64,000 nucleotides of DNA from assembly GCA_015709675.1 (NCBI GenBank), contig CP054182.1:2893448-2957447 (forward strand). The letters are read 5' to 3'. Both the position numbers and the translations under genes were made by a program. This DNA comes from Ignavibacteriales bacterium. GTDB taxonomy: Bacteria > Bacteroidota > Ignavibacteria > Ignavibacteriales > Ignavibacteriaceae. Position 1 is the stretch's first letter, and each line of letters opens with the position of its first letter. Below are positions 43,333 through 52,667 of the stretch, piece by piece. The notes beneath the pieces are model-generated. The model did not search any database, was not told the origin of the DNA, and saw only the letters and a program-made list of their open reading frames with translations.

Positions 43333-44673
43333 TTACTTTTTTCCAAAATTTGATGAATCAAGCAGTCCTATCTGATAATCAAGCTGCTCTTTCAGCTTCA
43401 GATAATCGAACTGTGCTGTTATATAACTGGTCTGAGCGTTTGTATACTCTGAGTTCGCGATAAGAACATTAAGAAGAGTCGTTGCTCCTAAAAGATATTT
43501 CTCCTCTTCAATTTTTCTGTTTTCTGAGGCTGCAAGTACATTGCTTTTTCCAACTTCAAGTCTTTTTTCCGAGGCCTGAAGATCAAGATAGTTTTTCAGC
43601 AGATCGCGTTTAATTTCTCTTTCAAGATCACGCAGCTCAAGTTCCTTTACGGTTTTATCAATTTGAGCGAGCTGAACCTGCTGGTCGGTACTCCACCCGC
43701 TGAAAATTGGTATATCAAGCGTTAGCCCCACAGAATAACTCTTGTTTTTGAAGAGGTCACCGGGCCTGTCAGACTGAGTACCAAAGCTAAAGGTGTTCCT
43801 TAACGATGGCAAATATCCTGATTTTGCAATGGTTATAGACTCATCTGCACTCAGCAATGAAAGTTTGGTGCTCTGATAATCCTGTCTTGTACGGAGCGCC
43901 TGGTTAATAATATCTTCCAGTTTGAGACTGCCAATGCTCCCCTCTCCCAGTTCGAGTGAAAGCAGCTGTTCGGTTTTATCTTCAAACTCGTAATTCTCAA
44001 AAACATCTATACCAAGAGAATAAAAGAAATTACTTTTCAGGGTCTCATAATTATTCTGTGCTCTTATTGCTTCAAGTTCAGCATTTCCAAGTTTAACCTG
44101 CTGAGCGTAAACGTCAGCAATGGTAACCGAACCAAGCCGGTTTCTCTCCTGAATAATTTCAAAATTCTTCCTGTTCCATTTAAGATCATCCTCTTTTACA
44201 GCCAGAAGTTTTTTGGCTGTGAGCACATCATAGTACGCTGCAAGAGTCTGATACATTATGTCCTGTTTCAGCTTCTGAAAGTTCAGCCGGGCAGCCTCAA
44301 GATTGCTTTCACTCCGGTCTAAATTTGCATAACTGGCAAGACCATCAAACAGAGTCCACGACCCTCCAATTCCTGCTGAATAGCTCCTTGAATCAAGAGA
44401 TGATGAGGAACTGCCTCCGAAAAGTCCGGGAGTTGTTGCAGAACTCTGGTTTCTGTTCCAATTCCATGAAAAATCAGCACCTACCGCAGGAAGTAGTGCC
44501 CCAAATGCGGATTTATTCGATGCCTCAAAAGATTTCAGATTTTCCTGTGATTGGAGAAATACGGTATTCTTCTGCAAAGCGATGTTAACCGCATCCTCAA
44601 GAGTCAGAATACTCTGAGCATGGGAAGCAGAAAACATAAAAATGAGGAATACGATTATTCCAGAAAATTTCAT
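43333..44673 (-). CDS. TolC-family outer-membrane efflux channel
   Basis: The 446-residue protein has a signal peptide ending SHAQS and two outer-membrane-efflux-protein repeats, with LEDAVNIALQKN at the start, LLTAKKLLAVKEDDLKWN in the first coiled-coil and LGATTLLNVLIANSEYTNA in the second. It forms the trimeric outer-membrane exit duct for the transporter encoded downstream. It is the first gene of the efflux operon. Possible regulatory palindromes lie 45-75 bp upstream of its start. Confidence 0.92.
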   Translation of the reverse strand: MKFSGIIVFLIFMFSASHAQSILTLEDAVNIALQKNTVFLQSQENLKSFEASNKSAFGALLPAVGADFSWNWNRNQSSATTPGLFGGSSSSSLDSRSYSAGIGGSWTLFDGLASYANLDRSESNLEAARLNFQKLKQDIMYQTLAAYYDVLTAKKLLAVKEDDLKWNRKNFEIIQERNRLGSVTIADVYAQQVKLGNAELEAIRAQNNYETLKSNFFYSLGIDVFENYEFEDKTEQLLSLELGEGSIGSLKLEDIINQALRTRQDYQSTKLSLLSADESITIAKSGYLPSLRNTFSFGTQSDRPGDLFKNKSYSVGLTLDIPIFSGWSTDQQVQLAQIDKTVKELELRDLEREIKRDLLKNYLDLQASEKRLEVGKSNVLAASENRKIEEEKYLLGATTLLNVLIANSEYTNAQTSYITAQFDYLKLKEQLDYQIGLLDSSNFGKK

Positions 44674-44717
44674 TGTAACTCCGGTAATTCAATTTTAAGT
44701 TTGTTTTTCATTCTGTG

Positions 44718-44746
44718 AACCGGTTTATTTTTCATTATTACCGGTT
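44718..44746. promoter_or_regulatory. Paired ACCGGT palindromic words upstream of efflux operon
   Basis: AACCGGTT at 44718-44725 and TACCGGTTAA at 44739-44748 lie 14 bp apart. Both are in the gap between the CCA-enzyme stop and the tolC start. They could be operator half-sites for the efflux operon, or a hairpin ending the cca transcript. Confidence 0.3.
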
Positions 44747-44839
44747 AAAAACTAATAAATCCATATAGGTCATGGCCTTGTAAGTGTACGAACGGGCTTA
44801 TTGCATGACCAACGGAGGAACTGAACCGATGAATGAGTA

Positions 44840-46273
44840 TCAGATACCTGACTTTCTGAGTATCTCTTCCTTGTGTTCCATCATATAAGCATAGGCAGCA
44901 TCATACTCATTCGGAATGACTCCATCCAGAATCGCTTCTTCAATTGCTTTTTTGATGATTCCGACAGATTTGCCTGGTTTCAGCCCCAGATCTTTCATTA
45001 TCACGTCTCCTCTAACCGGAGACTGAAATGCCCTCAGACGGTCTTTTTCCTGAACTTCATAAACGCGCTCCATGACCGTGTTATAATTTTCAAGATACTT
45101 ATTAACCTTTTCCCTGTTTTTGCTTGTGATGTCAGCTCTGCAAAGGGAAATCAGGTCGTTCAGGTCCTCCCCGGCATCTACTATCAGTCTTCGGATTGCT
45201 GAATCAGTGACACTCTCCTCAGCCAATGCCATTGGGCGCTGATGAAGTCTCACCAGCTTGGTTACATACTCCGCCTTGTGGAGAGGCATTTTCATTCGTT
45301 TAAAAATCCCCTCAATCATTCTGGCGCCAACTTCCTCGTGGCCATGAAATGTCCAGCCAGTTCCCTCATAAAACCTCTTGGTAACCGGCTTTCCAATATC
45401 ATGAAGAAGGGTTGCCATACGGAGCCATAAATTATTTGAAACCCTGCAAAGATTATCAAGGACATCGCAGGTATGATAAAACACATCCTTATGATGGTAC
45501 TCTTTTCTCTGATCCACTCCCCCTAAGCGTGCAAGTTCAGGGAACACTATATTAAGTACACCAGTGCGGTACAAAAGTATCAACCCTACTGAGGGATAAT
45601 CTGATTCCATAATTTTCAGAAACTCATCGGTAACCCTTTCCTGAGAAATGATGGAAAGCCGTTCCCTCATTTTGTGGGCAGCAGGAAATATACTTTCATG
45701 CGGCTGAAAGTTTAGCTGAGCCGCAAATCTGAATGCCCTCATTATCCTGAGCGGATCATCATCAAATGTCATCTCGGGATCAAGCGGCGTCCTGAGGATT
45801 TTATTCTCCAGATCTTTCAAGCCGCCCGTCAGATCTATCAACTCACCAAAGGAATCTGTATTCAGGGAAACTGCCAGCGCATTAATAGTAAAGTCTCTGC
45901 GGAGGATATCATCTTCAAAAGTACCGGATGTAACCAATGGATTCCTGCTTTCCCTGGAATAGGATTCCCTTCTGGCACTCACGAATTCAAAATTCCAGTC
46001 AACACTATGAAAATGAGCGGTACCAAAATTCTTATAGACTGTAAATCCTGAGCCGTTAAGCCGTTCACAGATCCGTTTTGCATAAACTTCGGAATCACCC
46101 ATAACCAGAAAATCCATTTCCGGTTTTTTATGGATTCTTTCCAGTAAAATATCACGCACAAAACCACCAATCAGATAGACGTTTATTCCGGTCTCCCGGG
46201 AAGTCTCTGTCCAGTTGGAAAGAAACGGATATTTCTCTAATTCAATTTTCAGATTCATTCTTTGGTTCTTCAA
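44840..46273 (-). CDS. cca: CCA-adding enzyme / polynucleotide adenylyltransferase family, HD domain
   Basis: This 477-residue class II nucleotidyltransferase adds CCA to tRNA 3' ends. It has GGFVRDILL near the N-terminus, the metal site written as PEMDFLVMG (Glu instead of the first Asp of DxD), and RRDFTINALA. A C-terminal HD domain carries HHKDVFYHTCDV and LLHDIGKP. Three of the four intact tRNAs here lack an encoded CCA, so the enzyme is needed. The start overlaps the AI-2E gene by 32 bp; the ATG at residue 6 is an alternative. It is the last gene of a six-gene operon. Confidence 0.9.
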   Translation of the reverse strand: MKNQRMNLKIELEKYPFLSNWTETSRETGINVYLIGGFVRDILLERIHKKPEMDFLVMGDSEVYAKRICERLNGSGFTVYKNFGTAHFHSVDWNFEFVSARRESYSRESRNPLVTSGTFEDDILRRDFTINALAVSLNTDSFGELIDLTGGLKDLENKILRTPLDPEMTFDDDPLRIMRAFRFAAQLNFQPHESIFPAAHKMRERLSIISQERVTDEFLKIMESDYPSVGLILLYRTGVLNIVFPELARLGGVDQRKEYHHKDVFYHTCDVLDNLCRVSNNLWLRMATLLHDIGKPVTKRFYEGTGWTFHGHEEVGARMIEGIFKRMKMPLHKAEYVTKLVRLHQRPMALAEESVTDSAIRRLIVDAGEDLNDLISLCRADITSKNREKVNKYLENYNTVMERVYEVQEKDRLRAFQSPVRGDVIMKDLGLKPGKSVGIIKKAIEEAILDGVIPNEYDAAYAYMMEHKEEILRKSGI

Positions 46274-47324
46274 TACTTCCGCCCAGCAAAAGAGCCAGGG
46301 GTTTTAGAGGATCAATATTCTCAAATATTATAATACAAATGGCTGCAAAAGGAACTGCCAGAAACATTCCGGATAAGCCCCAGACCCAGCCCCAGAAAAG
46401 AAGAGACAAAAGCACAAAAACCGTGCTTAAATTCAAATGCCGGCCAAGGTAAATTGGTTCAATATAATTCCCCATGATATTCTGATTTATTATCAGCAGA
46501 ATACTTCCGGCAATAAAATTAAAATTGATTCCAAATTTAAGGAATAAAAAAAGCACCGGAAAGGCAGTAGCAATCAGCGAGCCGATATTCGGAATAAAAT
46601 TCAGCAGAAAAGCAAGAATTCCCCATAAAATCGCAAAATCGCCTCCTGTAAGGAGCACAATCAGCCAAGTGAAGATTCCTGTGATAAGACTGATAATTGT
46701 CTTGATGAATATATATGATTGAACCTGTTTATTGATCCTTGCGTAGGATGTCATTATTCTCCCCTCGCGTCCCTCAAAAATTCTGTCAAGTTTCTTTTCA
46801 AAAGCGTCCCTTCCTCCGCTCATAAAAAGCCAGAAAAGCAGAATAATAAACACATTTCCTAGAAAATTAGTAATCCCGCCAAGTAATCCGGCAATGATTC
46901 CGGATGAAAAGAAAGCATCAAATACGGCTGTCAGATTAAGGCCTTTGGCTTCGCTGTCAATAAGGTTCAGAATTTCATCAGTTGTATATCCGAACAGGGA
47001 GAGAATCTGTCCGATAATTGAAGCAAGCCTTGCCGAATAAATACCCCAACCCTCCGAGAACCCCCTCGATGAGGTAGCAACAAGTATATAAATCAGGAAG
47101 AGCACTCCTATCAGGAGAATCAATACAGACATGATTGCTATACTTTTCGGCACTTTCCAGCCAACCAGCCGCTCAATAAGAGGATATGTCAGCAGTGTAA
47201 GGAGCATTGCAAAAACAAATGGTATCAGTATAGACTGAAGCTGGATAAGCACAAAGAAAATCACAACAACCGAAAGCATCCCTAATGAGAATCTGAGCAG
47301 AGTATCGTTTCTTGCTGTATCCAC
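46242..47324 (-). CDS. AI-2E family (PerM-type) membrane transporter
   Basis: The 360-residue protein has about eight membrane segments, with the family motifs LNFIPNIGSLIATAFPVLF and FWGWVWGLSGMFLAVPF. The family was named from AI-2 exporter TqsA; most members have unknown or ion-related substrates. It starts at the same base where the upstream metallopeptidase gene ends and overlaps cca. The substrate is unknown. Confidence 0.87.
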   Translation of the reverse strand: MDTARNDTLLRFSLGMLSVVVIFFVLIQLQSILIPFVFAMLLTLLTYPLIERLVGWKVPKSIAIMSVLILLIGVLFLIYILVATSSRGFSEGWGIYSARLASIIGQILSLFGYTTDEILNLIDSEAKGLNLTAVFDAFFSSGIIAGLLGGITNFLGNVFIILLFWLFMSGGRDAFEKKLDRIFEGREGRIMTSYARINKQVQSYIFIKTIISLITGIFTWLIVLLTGGDFAILWGILAFLLNFIPNIGSLIATAFPVLFLFLKFGINFNFIAGSILLIINQNIMGNYIEPIYLGRHLNLSTVFVLLSLLFWGWVWGLSGMFLAVPFAAICIIIFENIDPLKPLALLLGGSIEEPKNESEN

Positions 47325-49456
47325 TATTCTTCCTTACTGTTTTTGTGAACGATTAAATAATTTCTGAAGCGCATTAATTCATGATAATCATTAAGTGAAC
47401 CTGAAGGCAACAGTCCCGGATTAGTTTTATCCAGAGCTGAAATAAATTCATCTGACACCCCGGCTGCCAGACTTCTTCTGGCAATCATAAGTTTACAGTA
47501 CTCAGTCCAGACATTCTTCAAGGGGAATTCTTCGCTCATCCTTAATACTTCTGCCCCGGATGAGAGGCTGAGCAGAGGATACAGCAAATATCCTGTACTG
47601 TCTTTTATCTGTGAGATAAGAATTTCTCTTTTTAAGGAATCACCTGCCGAAATATAATCCTTAAGGACTCCCCGTTTGTAAAGAAATATTCTCGTTTTAA
47701 TCACTGCATCAAATCTCAGATTCGGTGAATTGCTGAGAAGCTGACCATATATTCCATCGGAGATTCTTTCACCATTTAGCAGTTGAATATCCGACGTTTT
47801 AAGCTTAATATTTATATCTGAAACTTCCTCCCCGATATCTGCAAGTAGATCCAGAATTTCTGCATATCTTTTCTTCTTCTCCAGCAAAGCCGCATAGGTG
47901 AGAATGTACTGAGGCTCACGGCTTCGAGAAAGCAGCTCCCGTAAAATTGTTTCAGCTGCTTCACTATTCCCTTTGTTGATTTCTTCAGCAGCACTCTCAA
48001 ACTTTTCGGCCAGGTATCGCGGACAAATTTTTAGAAGAAAAGGTTTTGCCCTGAAATAATACTCTGCGGCTACCGAATCCCTGCCGGCTGCCCTGACAGT
48101 CAGTTCATTCATTGCTTCAGCAAATAACTGCTCAGAATTTTTCCCGAGAATTTTGGTAAAATCACCAGTTTGATAAAGTTCTTTTACTTTCTCTGCACCA
48201 TAATCATTATTAATCTTGTTGAAAATCAGACCGGCCTTGAGATATGCGTATCTGGTGTTCGCCGTAAAGAAAGATTGGGTACCGGATTTTCTGGCGGTAT
48301 CACGGTGATTTTGACCAGAAAAAGCTGCAAGAATAACAGGGATATCCTGATCATCAAACGAAAAACTGGCATATACGGCCAAACCCTCAATCAGCCAGGG
48401 GTTAATCCCTCCGGCTACATAAAAGGGAGGATTTGAAAATTCTGAAGCTGCAACATGTGCCAGTTCGTGCCGCAGATTTCTGAATACAGAACTTATTGAG
48501 GTATGAATTTCCCTTTTCCAAGGTTTGGCAACGTCCGCATTCTCAGAACCAAATAAACGTCCTTTATCTTCATAATTCCTGTAGATAAATGAACGGACTT
48601 TTTCATTCCCCTGCAAATGAAGTTTTTTTCGAAGTTCGGCCCATTGAAACTCATGAAATGCAGTGAGCATTTTCTTTTTCTCCCGGGTGATTCCGGCCGG
48701 ATGAACAATGACAAAGTTCTCAGTCTCTGTAACAGTATAGCCGTTACGTTTCAGGTGATCTGAGGTTGTTATGAAGCCAAAAAGAGGAGCAATAGTATAA
48801 TAATAAAAACCGATACTGAGCAGGATTACCAAAATTCTGAATTTCAGGCCAGTTACTTTGAGCAGCAGAAAATATAGTGCGGTGAATCCTGCCACGGAAA
48901 TGAATCGGTGAAGAAACAGCCTTGTGTCGGGTTTGATCAATTCATCATAAATTGTTCCGGGGAAATAAAATATCACAGGATTATAAAAATGAATCTGACT
49001 CAGAAAATAAAACTGTAATAATGGTTCCAGCAGAATCAAAAGCAGGACTGCGAGAAATGCAGCAAAAACGAATTTTTGGAGAAATAACTGAAGAATTCTT
49101 ACAAGAAAAAAAGAAGCTGCAACCGCCGGCAGGCCTCCGATAAGGTAAAACCTGATACCATGAGCATAGGAGCATCCTGCAGTGAAGAATGAATGAGCCA
49201 GTCGCACCAATGGCTCAATTGAGAATAAAACTGCAATCCCTATTATCAGGGCGCCGGGATTGACCTCCCTTCTGCCTCCAAGAAATAAATAAAGATATCC
49301 GCTAAGCAGAAACAGCATGAATGAGTGGATAATGGCCGATTCATAACTGAAATATCTGGTAACCGGGAAAAATAGCAGAGAAATACTGACCAGTAACTGC
49401 AGTATCAGCGGAAAGATGAGGATTTTAACGGAGAAGGTATTCACCAGATTGGACAT
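47324..49456 (-). CDS. Membrane-anchored gluzincin-like metallopeptidase
   Basis: The 710-residue protein has about eight N-terminal membrane segments (residues 8-230). A soluble part with a zinc-peptidase motif follows: HELAH at 330-334 and a likely third ligand Glu357 in LIEGLAVYAS, the layout of gluzincins (peptidase MA-like). Short TPR-like helices occupy the rest (about 470-600). Its catalytic domain should lie on the outer side of the inner membrane. Substrate and exact family are not clear. It is co-encoded with murA and the kinase, so cell-envelope work is likely. Confidence 0.7.
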   Translation of the reverse strand: MSNLVNTFSVKILIFPLILQLLVSISLLFFPVTRYFSYESAIIHSFMLFLLSGYLYLFLGGRREVNPGALIIGIAVLFSIEPLVRLAHSFFTAGCSYAHGIRFYLIGGLPAVAASFFLVRILQLFLQKFVFAAFLAVLLLILLEPLLQFYFLSQIHFYNPVIFYFPGTIYDELIKPDTRLFLHRFISVAGFTALYFLLLKVTGLKFRILVILLSIGFYYYTIAPLFGFITTSDHLKRNGYTVTETENFVIVHPAGITREKKKMLTAFHEFQWAELRKKLHLQGNEKVRSFIYRNYEDKGRLFGSENADVAKPWKREIHTSISSVFRNLRHELAHVAASEFSNPPFYVAGGINPWLIEGLAVYASFSFDDQDIPVILAAFSGQNHRDTARKSGTQSFFTANTRYAYLKAGLIFNKINNDYGAEKVKELYQTGDFTKILGKNSEQLFAEAMNELTVRAAGRDSVAAEYYFRAKPFLLKICPRYLAEKFESAAEEINKGNSEAAETILRELLSRSREPQYILTYAALLEKKKRYAEILDLLADIGEEVSDINIKLKTSDIQLLNGERISDGIYGQLLSNSPNLRFDAVIKTRIFLYKRGVLKDYISAGDSLKREILISQIKDSTGYLLYPLLSLSSGAEVLRMSEEFPLKNVWTEYCKLMIARRSLAAGVSDEFISALDKTNPGLLPSGSLNDYHELMRFRNYLIVHKNSKEE

Positions 49457-49472
49457 ATTATTCCAGCCCGGA

Positions 49473-50738
49473 TTAATACTCAGAACCTGCTACCCGCTGA
49501 ATCCTTGCTCCAAGTGAATTGAGTTTTTCTTCCAGTTTTTCGTAACCACGGTCAAGGTGATATACTCTTAACACTTCTGTAGAGCCTTCAGCTACGAGCC
49601 CGGCAAGTACTAACGAGGCACTCGCCCTTAAATCTGTTGACATTACCTTTGCTCCCTTCAGACGGTTCACTCCCCTCACAATCGCACTGTTCTCCTTGAC
49701 GGTGATATCTGCTCCCAACCGGTTGATTTCAGCGACATGCGAAAAACGGTCAAGATATATGGTATCTGTTATTGTTGAAGTACCGGCAGCAGTGGTCATA
49801 TAAGCCATCCACTGGGCCTGCATATCAGTGGGGAATCCGGGGAAAATTGATGTAGTGACATCGCTCGGAATTATCTGTTCATTGCCTGAGCTGATCGTAA
49901 TTAAACCATTGTTATTCAATACTTTAGCTCCTGCATCTTCAAGTCTTGCCAACACCGCGATCAGGTGGTTATCATTTATATTTGTAAATGTAACACTGCC
50001 TCTTGTCATTGCGGCAGCAATCATCAGGGTACCCGCCTCAATACGGTCAGGTATGGTGGCAATCTCAGCAGGCTTCAGTTCATCAACCCCTTCCACAGTC
50101 AGAATGGGAGATTCTATTCCTGAAATACGTGCTCCCATTTTATTGAGGAAATGTGCAAGGTTTGAAATCTCAGGTTCCATTGCAGCATTATTGATAACGG
50201 TTGTTCCCCGGGCAAGAACGGCAGCCATTAAGACGTTGCCTGTTGCTCCCACTGATGATTTATCAAAATTAATTTTTGCTCCCGTTAGTTTTTTTGAACG
50301 GGCAATAATATACCCGGCATCAAGTTCAATTTCTGCTCCGAGCTTTTTAAGACCCTCCAGATGAAGATTGATTGGTCTGGGACCCCATGCACAGCCGCCC
50401 GGAAGTGATACTTTTGCATATCCGTATTTTGCCAGCAGCGGACCGAGTACGTAGAATGAGGCTCGCATCTTCTTTACAAGTTCATAAGGAGCTTCCATTG
50501 AAGTGATAGCGGATGTATTAATGTGCATTACATGATCAGCAAAGGATACTTCTGCCCCGAGATGCCGCATGATTTTTATCATGGTATAAACATCATTCAG
50601 TTCAGGAGTGTTACTGAAAACTGAAACACCATTCGCAAGAAGCGCTGCCGGCATCAGAGCCAGGGAGGCATTCTTTGCTCCGCTGATGGAAATTTCCCCT
50701 GTAAGTCTGTGTCCCCCTTCGATGATTAATTTATCCAA
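49473..50738 (-). CDS. murA: UDP-N-acetylglucosamine 1-carboxyvinyltransferase
   Basis: This 421-residue EPSP-synthase fold enzyme transfers enolpyruvate from PEP to UDP-GlcNAc, the first committed step of peptidoglycan synthesis. The active-site Cys is at 116 in PGGCAWGPRP, so it should be fosfomycin sensitive; the catalytic Lys is at 22 in SGAKNASL. TDMQAQWMA and RASASLVLAGL also fit. It is cytoplasmic. It lies 14 bp after the PknB-like kinase and 16 bp before the membrane peptidase. Confidence 0.96.
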   Translation of the reverse strand: MDKLIIEGGHRLTGEISISGAKNASLALMPAALLANGVSVFSNTPELNDVYTMIKIMRHLGAEVSFADHVMHINTSAITSMEAPYELVKKMRASFYVLGPLLAKYGYAKVSLPGGCAWGPRPINLHLEGLKKLGAEIELDAGYIIARSKKLTGAKINFDKSSVGATGNVLMAAVLARGTTVINNAAMEPEISNLAHFLNKMGARISGIESPILTVEGVDELKPAEIATIPDRIEAGTLMIAAAMTRGSVTFTNINDNHLIAVLARLEDAGAKVLNNNGLITISSGNEQIIPSDVTTSIFPGFPTDMQAQWMAYMTTAAGTSTITDTIYLDRFSHVAEINRLGADITVKENSAIVRGVNRLKGAKVMSTDLRASASLVLAGLVAEGSTEVLRVYHLDRGYEKLEEKLNSLGARIQRVAGSEY

Positions 50739-50751
50739 ATACTTTTTTCAA

Positions 50752-52665
50752 TCAGTTTTTATTAGTTAGAACAATTCCGTTAAATCCGGCAATTATCAGT
50801 TTGGAGCCCTCCACAACTGCTGCCCGGTTCAGAGAATAATAATTTCCGCTTGAGGAAATAGACCAGGTTTTGCCTCCATCAAAAGACTCCAGAATCTCAC
50901 CTTTGTTCCCGGTAATTATGCCGTTACTATCATCAGTAAAAAGCACTGAGACGAGCCCTGAGTTGGTTTTCGATTCAACAGAAAGCCAGTTCTCTCCTCC
51001 GTCTGTTGTGCGGTAAATTTCTCCTCCTGCTGCAACAACAATGGCCTCATCACTTCCGGTCAGGTAAATATCTCTGAAATACTTGTCGGTAAATGCACTC
51101 AACTGCCTCCAGGTATACCCTCCGTCAGTAGTTTTAATAATGGTTCCGTTCCAGCCGACTGCCATGCCGGATTGGGAATTGAAGAAATGAACAGAGTAGA
51201 GCAAACTTTGTGTTGGGGTAATCACTCTCGTCCAGGATAATCCATTATCCGTTGTTCGGATCATTGCCCCTCTGCTACCAACAGCATAACCATTTCCGTT
51301 ACCGATGAAATAGATTCTGAAAAGAGTTTCAGATATACCCGTCGGAACAGGAAGCCAGGTTAATCCGTCATCAGCGCTTTTATACATTTTACCCCCGTCT
51401 GCCGAAACGAATAATGATGAAACTCCATTATACCTGACGTCAAAAAAGTTGAGAGAGTCAGGAGGTAAAACCCTTTCCCATGAATTGCCGCCATCAGTTG
51501 ATTTGATTATCACTCCACCTTCACCAACAGCAAATCCAAGCCCGTAATTAACAAATGTGAGACTATTCAAATTAGAGGTAATCCCTGAATTAAGTGCGAG
51601 CCAGGAACTCCTTGGCTTAAAAGATGGATTATTTGAATAACCGGAGTCGGTAGTATCAACTTCCCCGGCTCTTTGCTTTGTAATAGAGGGCCAAAAATCA
51701 GAAATAGCTGAAAAAAGAACATATCCGAGTCCGGCGAATAACCCCAGTACCAGAAGCGTGATAAAAAAGACCCGGACTTTATGTGAGGTTTCACTTTTTT
51801 CCTTTACCGGCTTGGCTGCCTGCTGTGTAGTCTGCGACCTCGCCATGTTATATTTTGCAGTCACATCATCTATCTCAGTGATAAACTCGTCACAGTCTCG
51901 GTATCTTTTTATCTGATTTTTATCAATGGCGCGGCTCACAATTTTATCCACTTCCGGCGGGATGGTTGAGATACTCGCCGAAACCCTCTGGGGTACCTTT
52001 TTGAGGTGACCTTCCATTATTTCGTATTCGGTCCCATAATCAAACGGGGTCTTCCCGACCAGCATTTCATAAAGTGTAATCCCTATTGAATAAATATCAC
52101 TCTGCCGGGTTGGCTCCTCTGCTTTGATTTGTTCAGGGCTCATATAGAGGATAGTACCGATCTTGGTGCCGGTCTTGGTAATTCCTTTTTCAGCAATGGA
52201 TTTTGAGATACCAAAATCCATGATTTTTACCACTCCCTCACGATTTATGATGATATTCGAAGGTTTAATATCTCTGTGGATAAACCCTCTGGAATGTGCA
52301 TACCCGACACCTGAGCATATCTGTTTGGTGATACTTAATGCATCAAATGGCTCAAGACGCTTTTTCCTGATAACCATTCTTTCAAGAGTTTCCCCCTCAA
52401 CATATTCCATTGCGATCCCCAAAATACCATTCTGATCAGTAAACCCATAAACCGGCACAATATTCGGGTGGTTTAGTTTGGCCTGATTTCTTGCTTCCCG
52501 CTTGAACCGCTCAATAAACTGCGGGTTATTAACTGCCTGTGAACCAAGGATTTTAAGGGCCACGAACCGCTCTAATTTCATATCAAGCGCTTTGTAAACA
52601 ACTCCCATTCCCCCTTCCCCGAGCATGGAGATGATTTTGTAATTTTCTATTACACTTCCAATCAT
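50752..52665 (-). CDS. Serine/threonine kinase with Ycf48-like sensor domain
   Basis: The 637-residue protein starts with a PknB-type kinase domain: GEGGMGVVYK (16-25), Lys38 in VALKIL, HRDIKPSN (130-137) with the catalytic Asp132, DFGIS (150-154) and SPEQI. A single membrane helix follows (VRVFFITLLVLGLFAGLGYV, about 298-317). The outer part (about 350-637) has Ycf48/BNR repeats with SxDGGxxW (STDGGNSWE, TTDNGLSWT, TTDGGYTWR, TTDGGENWL, SFDGGKTWS), predicted to form a beta-propeller. It is paired with a PP2C phosphatase that starts the operon, and with murA. Confidence 0.88.
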   Translation of the reverse strand: MIGSVIENYKIISMLGEGGMGVVYKALDMKLERFVALKILGSQAVNNPQFIERFKREARNQAKLNHPNIVPVYGFTDQNGILGIAMEYVEGETLERMVIRKKRLEPFDALSITKQICSGVGYAHSRGFIHRDIKPSNIIINREGVVKIMDFGISKSIAEKGITKTGTKIGTILYMSPEQIKAEEPTRQSDIYSIGITLYEMLVGKTPFDYGTEYEIMEGHLKKVPQRVSASISTIPPEVDKIVSRAIDKNQIKRYRDCDEFITEIDDVTAKYNMARSQTTQQAAKPVKEKSETSHKVRVFFITLLVLGLFAGLGYVLFSAISDFWPSITKQRAGEVDTTDSGYSNNPSFKPRSSWLALNSGITSNLNSLTFVNYGLGFAVGEGGVIIKSTDGGNSWERVLPPDSLNFFDVRYNGVSSLFVSADGGKMYKSADDGLTWLPVPTGISETLFRIYFIGNGNGYAVGSRGAMIRTTDNGLSWTRVITPTQSLLYSVHFFNSQSGMAVGWNGTIIKTTDGGYTWRQLSAFTDKYFRDIYLTGSDEAIVVAAGGEIYRTTDGGENWLSVESKTNSGLVSVLFTDDSNGIITGNKGEILESFDGGKTWSISSSGNYYSLNRAAVVEGSKLIIAGFNGIVLTNKN

Positions 52666-52667
52666 GG

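Noticed and set aside
49828-50364. 178-codon plus-strand ORF opposite murA
   Set aside because: It is a shadow of the murA reading frame and shows no independent signal.
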